Shown here piece by piece: positions 23,835 through 36,273 of a DNA stretch of 64,000 bases (the stretch's first letter is position 1; the number at the start of each line of letters is the position of its first letter). The notes beneath the pieces are model-generated. The model was not told the origin of the DNA, searched no databases, and saw only the letters and a list, made by a program, of their open reading frames with translations. A program made the position numbers and the translations under genes. This DNA comes from Ascaphus truei (taxonomy: Eukaryota; Chordata; Amphibia; Anura; Ascaphidae): the NCBI GenBank assembly GCA_036426205.1, contig CM071570.1, forward strand, positions 143,460,450-143,524,449. The letters run 5' to 3'.

Positions 23835-26800
23835 CTGTATACACATACATACTATAAAAAAGCAAGATGGCTTAATGTTTTCCAATTAAATTGCAATAAC
23901 TGTAATATGATAATAAAGGATTTAAATAAAAATGAAAACATAAGTATTGCATTTTATCCATAAATTGAAAATCTTGAGACAGTGTTTGGAATTTTTGTAG
24001 TTTACCTATGTTTTTTTGCAATTCTGTCCCACAAGCTTTAAATTAATGTTACTATTAATTGATAAGATCAGTTAATCAGGCATTCTTTGTCGATAGGGGA
24101 TTGTAATTACAACTTAAATCCCGTTTGATTCCTTCTTTACATACTTTTTTATTGAAGTAGTTCAAAGTTCAGTACACAATAGTATATGGGGATTATTTCG
24201 TTACCTAAATAACAATCTGTTATTGATCCATCATTTTTACTTTAGGATTAACTACTGCATGCCTACATAAAACACTAAAAGGATATTACAATCACAAAAG
24301 CTGCATTCCCATCACACATGTAATCTATAGCTCACAAATGAGACTTGCAGTCATGCTTTTTGAGGTGTACCTCTACAGACTGGGACTTATTTCTATTGCG
24401 GTGAAAGTGTTTAAAAATATACTTACCTAGATGTTGGAAGTTTTGTACAGGCTAACTGATGTATAAATAATGAATAAAGTGTAAATAACGATATTGCTTA
24501 TAGTGAATTGTTTGTGTATTTTCTTCAAAATAGACAGTTAAACGTATGATCTATGTAATTGGATATTGTTTAAAAGCAGATGTGAGGCCGGGGAATCAAT
24601 GTCATATATCTAGGATTTTGGAAGAGGATTTAATACATACTTGATCTACATAATAGAAGAAAAAATATATATCGTATATGACAAATCATTGTTTTGAGGA
24701 CCCTCTTAATGTGGTGATCAGTTGGGAATCCTGTTTTGCATTAAAACCATAAAGGGATCCTATACTTTTAGAACCTCTGTCTATTCTACAAGATCATGGA
24801 ATAGAATGTTGAAACAAGCAGCATTTACACCTAAACAAGAGCAATGTCGTTTCTGAATAATCCCTTAGCACACACTGCTATTTCATTGCTATAACTTTCC
24901 CCACCCTTTGATTAACAGTCATACAGATAATATAAAGCTTGCATGCGACTTTCTCGTAACTTGCGTAGGAGTATTTGCTTCCACAACACCAGTTTATTGT
25001 CGATATAACCTTAAAAAAAAAAAAACAACAACAAAAAAACATTACATACGGTTGATTCATAAATGCCAAAGGCTTTTACAAAATACAACATCGGTTTTTT
25101 TTTTTACCTTCAATAAAAAAAATGAAATGTCACTTTTAATGAAACCTGTTAAATACTGGACTCACGATTAACAATCATTTATTATACGTACAGTATGTGG
25201 AGCAAACGGTGACTTTGGGTGAGCAACACTTTTTGTAATCGTCATTAATCCGGTTAGTTCAAAAATGATACATTTATGTTGTGAATGCATTGCAATGCAA
25301 GTACTGTTATTTTAGCTTTGATGTTTTTCCCGTGGTATTTTAAAACCAAATACCGTTTTCTTTCACAGTGGAGTAGCTGGTGTGTTAAAATAGAGTGTTA
25401 GCGACTCCTATCGCTAAATCCTGAAACTGCATGTTTTGGAAATATACATCAGGGGCAACGAGAAAACTATTTACATTTCAAAGTAGTGATAATGTTCTTG
25501 ATTTCGAGGAAATATACATTATTAAAGGGACAAGACTGTTTCGACCACACCTCAAAGGGTATTGATAATTGATGTCTACTTTAAAACAGAAATAATGGGA
25601 TTATTTTTAAATACAATCTTTTTTTTCTTTGAATGATCAAATGGATATACAGTATACCCGTGTAAAAGACATTGCATGTCATAGTACAACATTACAATTG
25701 CATCCATACCTGTATTTCTCTGGCGGTTCCCATCCTATTTGTACATCTAAAATACAAATATTGTAAATATGGTCGACATTATATTCTGCTATTGGTGCTA
25801 CTGAATACATAACATTTCATGCAAGACGTATACGATATTTTAAAGTTAATTTCTCTTGGAGATAAGTAGATTGAAGTGGTATTTATAGTTGGCTTGTTTT
25901 CTTTGCTTTAATTCCAGACCTCAGGTTAAACACGAAGGTAGCTCACTTTCAACCAGTTTGATCACTGATCTGATGATATTAAGATTTATGTTTTCCTAAG
26001 CAGTTTTCTATATGAAGAAAAATGAATAAATTTTTGCATTGTAGTGAATAACTATAATTGCTTCCAGTACCTAATTTAACAGCTTATATTGTCATACAGT
26101 GCACGAAATTAATTTGACTGAAAAGCCACTTTAAATCCCTATTGAGAATACGTTGTATAATTCCTATTAAATAATGAGCTATTTAAGGCATTGTATATTA
26201 CTTAATTGAAATAAAGTTATTAGTTGTATAGTAGGTATAAGAGTAAACGTGTTTCTGTGTGGGTCTGTGCACACACATGGGATAAAGTGTGTCATTCTGA
26301 TCACAGGGATATATGTATCAAAGTCTCCGTACAACAAAATCAAAGTGATGTCGATGCAAACACAATCCAATTGACCAAAGAGATATATATATATGATTCT
26401 GACGCTTATCTGGCCCCGTTATAGCACTTGTTTATAGCGGGGTCGCTTTTAAAAAGAACCCACTTATTTCAAAAGTGGAGGAAACTCATATGGAGACTTT
26501 AGTGATTCTGGTGGACAAATTACTTGGTCTCCCTGAGCTTTAGGGCACTGCGCTTTCAGACCTATGGGATAGAAAGACAGCCACTGTATATAGATAATAG
26601 TGTTTGTATTCACATATTTATGATATTTTACCTTGTCTAACAGCACAATGCAAAAATAACTTTTGCATTAGTAGGATCTTTTCATTGACAGGAAAGTGTG
26701 ACAGGAGAGAAATAATTTGCAAGTCTCTGAAGGATTGGAGTAGGATCACAGGGCAATCTATATTGTGACAGTGCGGAGCTGGTATGGTGAGAAGTATCTT

Positions 26801-29800
26801 CAGATGAACCAGTGACAATGCCATCTTCAAAGCAGTCTCACAAAAAGGAGCACGCGTTTGATATTTTGATTCAGCAAGACCTCAGCTTCACAAGATCCCC
26901 TTCTCTGTTTATTACTTACCCTACTTATATTTCTGATTTGGGCTGTTTCTGGTGCCTGCGCAAATGAAGCATATCTTCTCTCTGCCCTGACACCTCTCCC
27001 AGGAGTTCGCCTGCTTCCAGCTTCTCAGAGGGTTTCTTATTCTGGCGGATCTTTTCTAACAATCGCTCTGAATTTGCTTTTTGTCTTGCAGCTGATGGTG
27101 TGAACACAGAAGGCTAATGGATTTAAATGCCAGCTTGCAATTGAAGCGCAAATCCTTTTAAAGCGATCCTTTTGCCCAACAGGAAACCTCATCTCTCCAC
27201 ATTTTGCAGTGTCTCTAATTTCTTCAGACCAAGGCTTTAAAAACCACTTGTGCTCGAGCAAGGGTTACATTTCATCCATATTTCCTTATAGTTGAAAATA
27301 ACTGAACATTGTGTTTAGTTACACAATAATTTCCTTTACAATATTGACTTCTAGTTTGTACAAATAATAACAAAAGTATTTCTGAGTATTCTAAATAAAT
27401 ATTAACACCAAACAAAAACACTAATAAAAATAATGCAAATCATAATGAATTACTGTTTTTAATAATATTGTTATCATCATTTTTTTTAAATAAAATATGT
27501 GCACCGGTCTTTTTAAATGTATTCTTGGAGCAGCAGCTAAAAAAACAAACAAAAAAAGAAAAAACTGAGTAGCAATGTTAATAGATGGAAGACTATTGAC
27601 AAAGTAATATTAGTGGTCCTAAAAGAACGTGGAATGTTATTGATAGATCTTGGGGTACATGTGCACCCAAACCAAACTCTCTCAGAACAGGAAGAGATTC
27701 ACTGGGTGGGACACAACTGGAGAAGAGGATTCTGTATAACACACCCGCAGGATAGCACCACTTCATTACTGCACGTAGGTTTCCTGTGCCCAGGGCGTCC
27801 TGTTGTGGCCCTGTCGAAATCCCAGAATATTTAGAATAGGATCAGCCCATCTCTTCATTCTACATTTTCTGTGGGTGGGTACATCTTGCTAAGGAATGGT
27901 AAGCAAGTGCATGTGGAGTAGCAGTCTTGGTTTAGGAATGTTAAAGCATACACTGTAATGCTTCATTGATGGATATTCAACAGGGGACAAAGAAAGGGGT
28001 CTACTAAATTATACTATTCCACATTTACTGATGGAGTTATTTTACATGCGTGATTACACCAATGGAAGGGGTTTTCCCTCATTTGGTGCCTTAGCCATTA
28101 ATTCAGATATATTTACTTATCAATAAGTAGCTTTAAGTGCACTTTTAAAACGACTCTCCCTTTCTCCACTAGAGATAGCTAGATGCGCATGACTGAATAA
28201 TTATATTCTGATCTTGAGATTGATTACATTTTTAAACAATGAAAAAAAAGGAGAATGTATATTTAAAACATATTTCATTTATCTCCCCCTTCCTACCCCC
28301 ATAAACACTTTTTTTAAGGGAGGAAACAATAAACCTTTGACAATCTTTCATTCATGGGTCACATTTTTAAATGACACTTCTGTAGAAAGGAAGGTACTGT
28401 AGCTCTTCTTCAGAGAATAATATTTACAAATCATTAGTATTAGGTAGTTCTTACCCATGCCATCATGCCACCTTTTATCTTTTCTTATATCTATTTTATA
28501 TTACAGTGGTTACTAACCTTTAATCTGCAATGGGTATAATAGAAGGCAAACAGTTTTCTCTCAGTTAACTAGACAGCATGAATGTCACATGTTGCAAAGT
28601 GAAGCCCATTTGCCAAGAGAAAGGGAGATAACAATGAATGCTTAATATGCTGTAATTCCAATGGTTTACTTGTATGTATGTATATGTCTTTACATACATA
28701 TTGGTACTGTTATAGTTATTTCCAGTGTATGTATTTGTCATAAAATAATGCATTGTTTGCTTGTAGCGTTAACATTGCACATAATAAATCATATAGGATC
28801 TGGGCTTTAATGACTAAGGTATATTTACTACTATATTCCAGCAAGAAAACTGGGGCAAAACCAGTGAAAAATACATCACAATATATAATTAGCAAAGAAA
28901 ATTAATTCCAATAAAAGCAATTTGAATGTTGCATCAGATACATCTGGTGTAATTCCGTAGCACTGGGTTTGCCGTATTTATGCAGCAGGAGACTTTAGCA
29001 AACAACTCCTATGATTAAATCAGACTGTAGCAAAAGTCACACAGCAATGTAAAACCAGACATGCTCACTGATATTGGAGGCCTAAAAATGCATTTCTCAG
29101 TTTCAAGACGTCACACAATCTTTGTCGGACAGATCAGCACAATTGGATATTACCACTAACAGCATCATTAACATTCAATAAATAGGGCAAAATACTCCTA
29201 CATTTGTTAGGGCCATTACAAAAGCAGCATAGACTAAGTATTTTCCCCAAAGTGACTCCTTGCTCCCAAAAAATATTCAGATGGTTACTGCATGTATCAA
29301 TCTTTGTGCAATTCCAGGTTCAAAAAGGACACCTGATTTATAGAAGAAAACAAACCCCCTGGAATCAAGGTTTTTTTCCCCCCCTCTGATACATATGCAA
29401 TGTTTGCTCTAGAATTGCCCCCGCTTTGCTTCTAATCAGGGATTATGTACAAAGAGCCTATGAATTGCATGTAGATGTGCAGCTAAAAAAATGACTTGGC
29501 TTGTGTCTGAACCCATGGTAAGAATATCCACATGCATTATACAGATTATTACATTTTATAAGTACACCCAAAATCTCCTCCTGTAACCAGCCGCCCAAAT
29601 CACAAATCAGCACTCATGGGGCAAAAGAGGTTACACCTTTACTGTTATATTGTTTCCTACTGTAGATACACTTGTTCAATGTGATTTTAAAAGCGCCAAC
29701 TTTAAGAAAGAAATGTTCTCTATACATTTTATTTATTTATAAAATGTTTTACCAGGAAGTAGTACATTGAGAGTTACCTTTAGTGTCATAGCTCATTCAA

Positions 29801-30457
29801 TGTATGCAACTACAAGCAAACTAAACTGCCTCATAAATGACATATAGCGTGCTCCGTTATTTTATCATTCCTTTTGTGCATTCTGTTGATAAGCAAAAAC
29901 CCTTCCCTTATTGCTTGAAGAAACGAATGCCATTGCATCGAATGAGCTGTTTTTCTTTGATAGAGTTGGTGCTATATTTGCAAAAGATTGGTGTTTGGGT
30001 AAAAAAATCATTTTAGCTGCCCCTAGGTGGCATATGTTACAAATGATACATTACAGGAGCAAGTCATGCAATATCCTACATGTGTTGTTTTTTTTAAATA
30101 ATACATTACTTCTGTAGTTTTAGATAATACTTACTACATTATTATTATTTTTTTCATTCAACTCAATGCCATTTTAATGAGTTTTAATATACTGAACATC
30201 CTTTGATTTATATACTGTAGCAAGTTTTAGCGCACTTCCCCCAGCAGTGCAAGATCTTTGTAACACTTTCCTGTTTGTGATAATTTGTTGCCAATGTTCC
30301 CAGCTGTTTGAGCTGCAGTAATATCAGGATACATTGTAGCTACTGTGTTACACTGACTGATGGATTGATTGAAACTGAAAGGCAGCCATTTAGTGAACCC
30401 TGGAAGCAGGATCGTTGCCGCTCGATCATGGGAGAACAAATTTATCTGCAGCTTAGT
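23835..30457. other. Non-coding downstream flank, nothing firmly identified
   Basis: Repeat-poor, AT-rich, no gene. At 27431-27457 an exact octamer ATGCAAAT (27433-27440) is followed by CATAATGAATTAC, a combination resembling known Brn-2 binding sites. The remainder holds only short open frames and homopolymer runs. Confidence 0.45.
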
Positions 30458-31494
30458 TAATTAGGTTTCATATAGAACACCCACAAGCTCATATTGAACC
30501 CTCAAAATAACCACAACATATATATAAGCATATAAGTGTCACAGAGGACTGCTACTGAGCATGGCAATATACATTTAAAACCAGAGACGAACATGAAACA
30601 CAGACAGAGCTCAATGCACATCCAGCGAAACTTTATACACGGTACAGTGCCTAAATATACATGTATTGATATCTATTAAATAAAATGGTCTTTTAGTTTA
30701 ATATTTTGGCCAAATTGTTGTAAGCCCCTGAGCCACTGCACGACAGACCACACCTCAAGGGTCCCTACACTAATATAAATTCTTAATAACCTGTGCATTG
30801 CCAGGAAGAATGATTTATAATAAATCTGTCAAAATTAGTTGCAAAGTTCTAAATCTGATTGAAGCTTTTATTAACCTGTACATTACCAGGAAAAGCACTC
30901 TGTATTAGATTTGTCACAATCACACAGCAAGCAGGCAAGTTCCCCTGAGAGTGGGAGATGCTATGGAGTGAGCTTTTAACCATTTAAAAGTGGGAGGGGG
31001 TGAGCTTAAACTAGGTAGGAGGTTGCCACCCTCCAATCAGCCAAGACCAGCTGAACAAGAATGGTAACACATATAGAACACTCACAAGCTCATATTGAAC
31101 CCCCAAAATAACCACAACATATATATAAGCATATAAGTGTCACAGAGGAGTGCTACTGAGCATGGCAATATACATTTAAAACCAGAGACAAACATGGCAA
31201 ATCATTCTTCCTGGCAATGCACAGGTTATTAAGAATTTAAATTAGTGTAGGGACCCTTGAGGTGTGGTATGCCTTGCAGTGGCTCAGGGGCTTACAACAA
31301 TTTGGCCAAAATGTTAAACTAAAAGACCATTTTATTTAATAGATATCAATACATGTATATTTAGGCACTGTACCGTGTAGAAAGTTTAGATGGATGTGCA
31401 TTGAGCTCTGTCTGTGTTTCATGTTCGTCTCTGGTTTTAAATGTATATTGCCATGCTCAGTAGCACTCCTCTGTGACACTTAAACGCTTATATA

Positions 31495-33126
31495 CAGTTA
31501 GGTCCAGAAATAATTGGACACTGACACAAGTTTTGTTATTTCGGCTGTGTACCAAAATAAATTCAGGTTACAGTTAAATAATGAATATGGGCTTAAAGTG
31601 CAGTATATCAGCTTTAACTTGAGGGTATTCACATCCAAATTGGAGGAAGGGTTTAGGAATTACATCTCTTTAATATGTAGCCCCCTCTTTTTCAAGGGAC
31701 CAAAAGTAATTGGACAATTGACTCAAAAGCTGTTTCATGGATAGGTGTGGGCTATTCCTTCATTATTTCATCATCAATTAAGCAGGTAAAAGGTCTGGAG
31801 TTGATTCCAGGTGTGGCATTCGCATTTGGAAGCTGTTGGTGTGAACCCACAATCTGCAGTCAAAGGAGCTCCCAATGCAAATGAAACAGGTCATCCTTAG
31901 GCTGCAAAAAAAAAAAAGAAAACCCATCAGAGAGATAGCAGGAACATTAGGAGTGGCCAAATCAACAGTTTGGTACATTCTGAGAAAAAAAGAACGCACT
32001 AGTGAGCTCTGCAACACAAAAAGGCCTGGACATCCACAGAAGACAACAGTGGTGGATGATCGTAGGATCCTTTCCATGGTAAAGGAAAACCCCTTCACAA
32101 CATCCAGCCAAGTGAAGAACACTCTCCAGGAGGTCGGCATATCATTATCCAAGTCTACCATAAAGAGAAGACGTCACGAGAGCAAATACAGAGTGTTCAT
32201 CACAAGGTGCAAACCATTCATAAGCCTCAAGAATAGAAAGGCCAGATTAGACTTTGCCAAACAATATCTAAAAAAGCCAGCCCAGTTCTGGAACAGCATT
32301 CTTTGGACAGATGAAACTAAGATCAACCTGTACCAGAATGATGGGAAGAAAAAAGTATGGAGAAGGCTTGGAACGGCTCATGATCAGAAGCATACCACAT
32401 CATCTGTAAAACACGGTGGAGGCATTGTGATGGCATGGGCATGCATGGCTTACAATGGCACTGGGTCACTAGTGTTTATTGATGATGTGACAGAAGACAG
32501 AAGCAGCCATATGAATTCTGAAGTGTATAGGGATATATTGTCTGCTCAGATTCAACCAAATTCAGCGAAGTTGATTGGACGGCGCTTCACTTAACAGATG
32601 GACAATGACCCAAAACATACTGCGAAAGCAACCCAGGAGTTTTTTAAGGCAAAGAAGTGGAATATTCTGCAATGGACGAGTCAATCACCTGATCTCAACC
32701 CGATCGAGCATGCATTTCACTTGCTGAAGACAAAACTTAAGGCAGAAATACCCACGAACAAACAACAACTGAAGACAGCTGCAGTAAAAGGTTGGAAAAG
32801 CATCACAAAGGAGGAAACCCAGTGTTTGGTGATGTCCATGCGTTCCAGACTTCAAGCAGTCATTGCCTGCAAAGGATTCTCGACAAAGTATTAACATTTT
32901 TATTTATTATTGTGTTCATTTGTCCAATTATATTTGAGCCCCTGAAATAATGGGAATGTGTATAAAAATGGTTGCAATTCCTAAATGTTTCATACGATAT
33001 TTTTGTTCAACCCCTTGAATTAAAGCTGAAAGTCTGCACTTCTGTTGTATCTTGGTTGTTTCATTTCAAATCCATTTTTATGGCGTACAGAGCCAGTCAG
33101 TGTCCAATTATTTCTGGACCTAACTG
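31495..33126 (+). mobile_element. Tc1/mariner-type DNA transposon, near-complete, 1632 bp
   Basis: Terminal inverted repeats are identical for at least 31 bp (starting CAGTTAGGTCCAGAAATAAT) and are flanked by TA at 31493-31494 and 33127-33128, the Tc1/mariner target. Related words inside both ends (CAGCTTTAA and TTTAGGAATT) show longer imperfect inverted repeats of about 200 bp, as in the IR/DR group. It sits in the inverted arm of the compound repeat, so it arrived later. It carries one transposase gene with one in-frame stop. Confidence 0.95.
31875..32894 (+). pseudogene. Tc1-like transposase with a single in-frame stop
   Basis: Cut-and-paste transposase that binds its own terminal repeats and inserts at TA. 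The frame runs from ATG 31875 to 32894, about 338 residues plus the internal stop, the usual family length. A helix-turn-helix region (about 15-40, IAGTLGVAKSTVWYIL) and an AT-hook-like RPGHP follow a lysine-rich stretch. The DDE triad is intact: Asp146 in WTDET, Asp243 in MDNDPKH and Glu278 in DLNPIEH, with 34 residues between the last two (DD34E). The only defect seen is TAA at 32592-32594 just before the second Asp, after which the same frame continues. The protein made would lack two catalytic residues, so the copy is inactive by itself. Confidence 0.93.
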
Positions 33127-34008
33127 TATATGTTGTGGTTATTTTGGGGGTTCAATATGAGCTTGTGGGTGTTCTATATGTCTTACAATTCTTGTTCAGC
33201 TGGTCCTGGCTGATTGGAGGGTGGCAACCTCCTACCTAGTTTAAGCTCACCCCCTCCCACTTTTAAATAGTTAAAAGCTCACTCCATAGCATCTCCCACT
33301 CTCAGGGGAACTTGCCTGCTTGCTGTGTGATTGTGACAAATCTAATACAGAGTGCTTTTCCTGGTAATGTACAGGTTAATAAAAGCTGCAATCAGACTTA
33401 GAACTTTGCAACTAATTTTGACAGATTTATTATAAATCATTCTTCCTTGCAATGCAAAGGTTATTAAGAATTTATATTAGTGTAGGGACCCTTGAGGTGT
33501 GGTGTGGTCTGCCGTGCAGTGACTCAGGGGCTTACAACAATTTGGTCAAAATGTTAAACTAAAAGACCATTTTATTTAATAGATATCAATATATGTATAT
33601 TTAGGCACTGTACCGTGTATAAAGTTTCGCTGGATGTGCATTGAGCTCTGTCTGTGTTTCATGTTCGTCTCTGGTTTTAAAAGTAATTAGGTTTCAATAA
33701 GTTAATCAAAAAGTACATATATTAAAACAAAATAAATATATTTATCTATTTTTTTACGTTTTGTTTGGATTGCCTCTTTAAATAGCATTCTTCCTGATAC
33801 CATTTTTGGATCTTACATTAAATCCTGCACAGAATACAATGTTTTGTGCTCATTTACATGACAAACACCAATAATTTTTGTGTACTATGTAATTAAACAG
33901 TAAACATCACATCTGCAGAGTGTATGCTAGAGTTGCTGAGGACGCTTTATTGAAGGCTCACTCTCTTTGTGTAGACAAACAAACGTAGGGTAGAAGTGAT
34001 ACCTTATC

Positions 34009-34050
34009 CTGAAGAAGGGACTGTTTGTGGTCCTGAAAGCTTGCACTCCT
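34009..34050 (+). repeat. Hammerhead-like motif of a dispersed retroelement
   Basis: CTGAAGA is followed by a stem (AGGGAC ... GTCCT) and then GAAAGC. This matches the order CUGANGA, stem II, GAAA of a hammerhead core. The sequence then reads on to an AAAGGTATCA word, shared with the loci at 47176 and 55199. Confidence 0.45.
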
Positions 34051-34252
34051 TTTAACCATGTGTTGGCTATTAAAGGTATCAGCCTACTTTTGTTCGTCTA
34101 CTCTACTGGCTAGCAGGACACCATCCTCTATCTGTGTCATTTTGTATACTGATACAAAACACTAACAGATTTAATAGTGAAACAAAAAAACATTATTTTG
34201 ATTGGGAAAATAGGCTGCAGGAAATGTTAGTGCTAGGTTTATGTAGCACTAG

Positions 34253-34345
34253 TAAAGGGGTCTGCAACCTTTCAAGGAAGAAGAGCCATTTTATAAAAAA
34301 TGTCTTAGTCCAAAATATTATTCTGAGAGCCGCAACACATGCATG
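34253..34345. repeat. Possible hAT-type MITE fragment
   Basis: GGGGTCTGCAACCTTT and later AGAGCCATTTT and GAGCCGCAACA are words of a common vertebrate hAT-derived repeat. Termini and target duplications could not be set. Confidence 0.3.
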
Positions 34346-34496
34346 AATATTACACCCCACAAACAAATACATATACTGTACACACTAATAGGTATATAGT
34401 ATACTGTATAAACATTAATATACAACAAGATTTTAGGAGCACCGTTGTGCTATCATCAGAGGTGTTCTTACACATAGTGTTCCCCAACATTTTTCC

Positions 34497-34682
34497 TTGG
34501 CTCATTCCAAGGATCCCACCAGGCTCGAGATTATAGGCATAGAATCTATACCATCCTCCAAATTGGGAGTAGATAGATTCAAAGCACTATGTGTACGTGA
34601 ATCTTTTTGGATCTACACCCTAGGCACATTTTCCCCTCGGGGCCTCAATCAATGTATAGATAGCAGCACATTAGTCTGATGC
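34497..34682 (+). pseudogene. Penelope-like element, C-terminal coding fragment
   Basis: The translated fragment contains RFKALCVRESFWIYTL and then SPRGLNQCID, matching the C-terminal block (L..RE..WI..L.tl.P.GLN) after the GIY-YIG nuclease of Penelope-like retroelements. The rest of the protein is missing upstream, where other repeats begin. Penelope-like elements copy RNA into DNA with a telomerase-related reverse transcriptase. The 3' non-coding part probably continues to about 36060, interrupted by a MITE at 35262-35619. Confidence 0.75.
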
Positions 34683-35261
34683 CGACTAACAGCGCCAGAC
34701 TGGTATGCGGTCTCTTTTTACCACTTTCTGTGGTTCTCGTTTCTGTACACTTGTAATTTAGGTTCCATCTATTACTTTCAACTAAAGCTTAGTCCTTCTC
34801 ATAATGAATGAAGGTTTAGGATTTATTGGTACCATGTATTGTTCATCTCTCCAGTCATTGCAGCTTGCATTTTAAGCTTTCCACAGTGCCCTTTCTCTTA
34901 GAATATTGTTTCTGTTATTTAGTATCTCATTACAGTTCAGATATTATACATAAAAAAATTTTCATTTTAAATTTTCCAATTATAATTTTTATGATTTTTA
35001 AATATTTTTATGTATTGATTGTAAATCATTTTATGTTGTATTATTGTTATCTTATAACTCTTGGTTGTATTTTGTGCACAAGAAAAGTAATCATTATACA
35101 AGAGAGATCATTATTTAATCTTTTTATGCATATTCCTATGTACAACATTTATTCTAAGTGCTAGCATTTAGGTTAATCAGCTATTATGACACACCAGCAA
35201 CCTGGCTCTCATTCTATATTGCCCCACTAGTTGTACGTACATATAGGTTTTGTGCCTGTTA

Positions 35262-35619
35262 GGCCTCGTCCAGGCTCTTCGCTTGCGTGCTGAGGCGTGC
35301 TGATGCACAGGGAAAGCGGGTGCTTTCCCTGGCCTTGCGGTTGCTTGCCCTGCGCGCCATCAAGGGGCGGGCTAGGGTAGGGCTAGTGACATCACGGAGC
35401 TGGTTTGCCCTCATTGGGCGAACCGCTCACGTGATCGGCCTGTCGCGCCGGCAAGCGGGGAAATTTTAAAATCTGCTAAGACCTACGCTTCCGCGCGCTT
35501 GCGGAAGCGTAGGCGAGCCCCTACTAAAGCCGCTCTATTTGCGGCTGTAGGGGCTCAGTGCTGAGCGGGAGCGCGCGTCAGCACGCATCAGCAAGCAAGC
35601 AGTTAACATGGCCGAGGCC
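35262..35619. mobile_element. Harbinger-type MITE, 358 bp
   Basis: Termini GGCCTCGTCCA and TGGCCGAGGCC are inverted with one mismatch and are flanked by TTA at 35259-35261 and 35620-35622, the PIF/Harbinger-style 3-bp target. The inside is GC- and CG-rich, unlike the surroundings, and has a hairpin near 35487-35512 (ACGCTTCCGCGCGC / GCGGAAGCGT). No transposase. Confidence 0.7.
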
Positions 35620-35622
35620 TTA

Positions 35623-36060
35623 TTATGTATGTTCGTTTTGTTTACATGTTGCTTAGCAACAGGGACTATATAAATGCAGAGGCTGTGCTGATTGGTCAAC
35701 CCCTGATGAAGTCACTTCACATTACAAAACTCCTTGGGATATAGCTGACATGGTGACGTCATCAGGGTGTGGAGAAGATTGGGGAGGCCCGTTTCTTCCC
35801 CTGCACGCCAGCAGCTGATCGCAGCTGATTGCGGACGCCGAGCTGCCTAAATATACACTGTCTGCTGCTGGAGAAGGAAGCCACGCTTTTCACCTGGAAG
35901 ACGCGCCGATCTGAGACAGGAACCCACGGATGTTACAACTTGGTTCCTCAAGTGCCCAGCTGAATGGTTTTGAACCGCAACCTTCACCCGATGACGTCAC
36001 CTTGGAGATTGTCTCTTACATGCTTTTAAACTTCTACTCTCTTATGAGTGTAGGTCTTAC
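35623..36060 (+). repeat. Probable Penelope-like 3' end with decayed hammerhead-like motif and RFX-like palindrome
   Basis: CTGATGAAGTCACT at 35703-35716 begins a hammerhead-like motif whose GAAAC is reduced to AAAAC. Upstream, GTTGCTTAGCAAC (35648-35660) is a perfect 13-bp palindrome similar to an RFX X-box, and ACTATATAAATGC resembles a TATA box. Its place behind the Penelope-like coding fragment suggests the element's own long terminal unit. Confidence 0.45.
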
Positions 36061-36129
36061 GGCCCATGGTCATCTCTAGTTTTAACAATAAACTCCGAAT
36101 TATACAGTATTATGCTACGGAGCTTGCGC

Positions 36130-36161
<32 letters not shown>

Positions 36162-36245
36162 TATTATATATATAAATATATATATATATTATATTACAAT
36201 ATATTATATATATTTCTATATATCATATACTATATATATATCTTT
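36130..36245. repeat. AT-rich microsatellite
   Basis: An imperfect (TA)n run with TATTATA interruptions. Confidence 0.95.
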
Positions 36246-36273
36246 TTAATATATTATGTAGGGCCCAGGCTCC

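Larger units (their letters stand above)
30458..33696. mobile_element. Compound repeat of ~598-bp units in direct and inverted order, flanked by a 13-bp duplication
   Basis: The 13-mer TAATTAGGTTTCA stands at 30458-30470 and again at 33684-33696, so everything between looks like one insertion. Inside, a ~598-bp unit starts at 30471, restarts at about 31070 (first ~125 bp only) and then flips at 31197/31198 into reverse-complement copies that continue to 33683; a Tc1 element interrupts the inverted part. Without Tc1 the insert is about 1.58 kb. No coding capacity was seen in the units. Penelope-like elements are known for tandem and inverted partial copies with variable duplications, so that class is a reasonable but unproven guess. 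Confidence 0.75.

Noticed and set aside
4951..27440. Enrichment of exact POU octamers around POU3F2
   Set aside because: The four plus-strand sites noted by eye (4951, 9283, 12442, 27433) are about what is expected by chance in 64 kb of AT-rich DNA.
32598..32894. Separate small gene after the Tc1 stop
   Set aside because: It is the same frame as the transposase and holds its second and third catalytic residues.
34826..35164. 112-codon plus-strand frame
   Set aside because: AT-rich chance frame in what appears to be the 3' non-coding part of a Penelope-like element.
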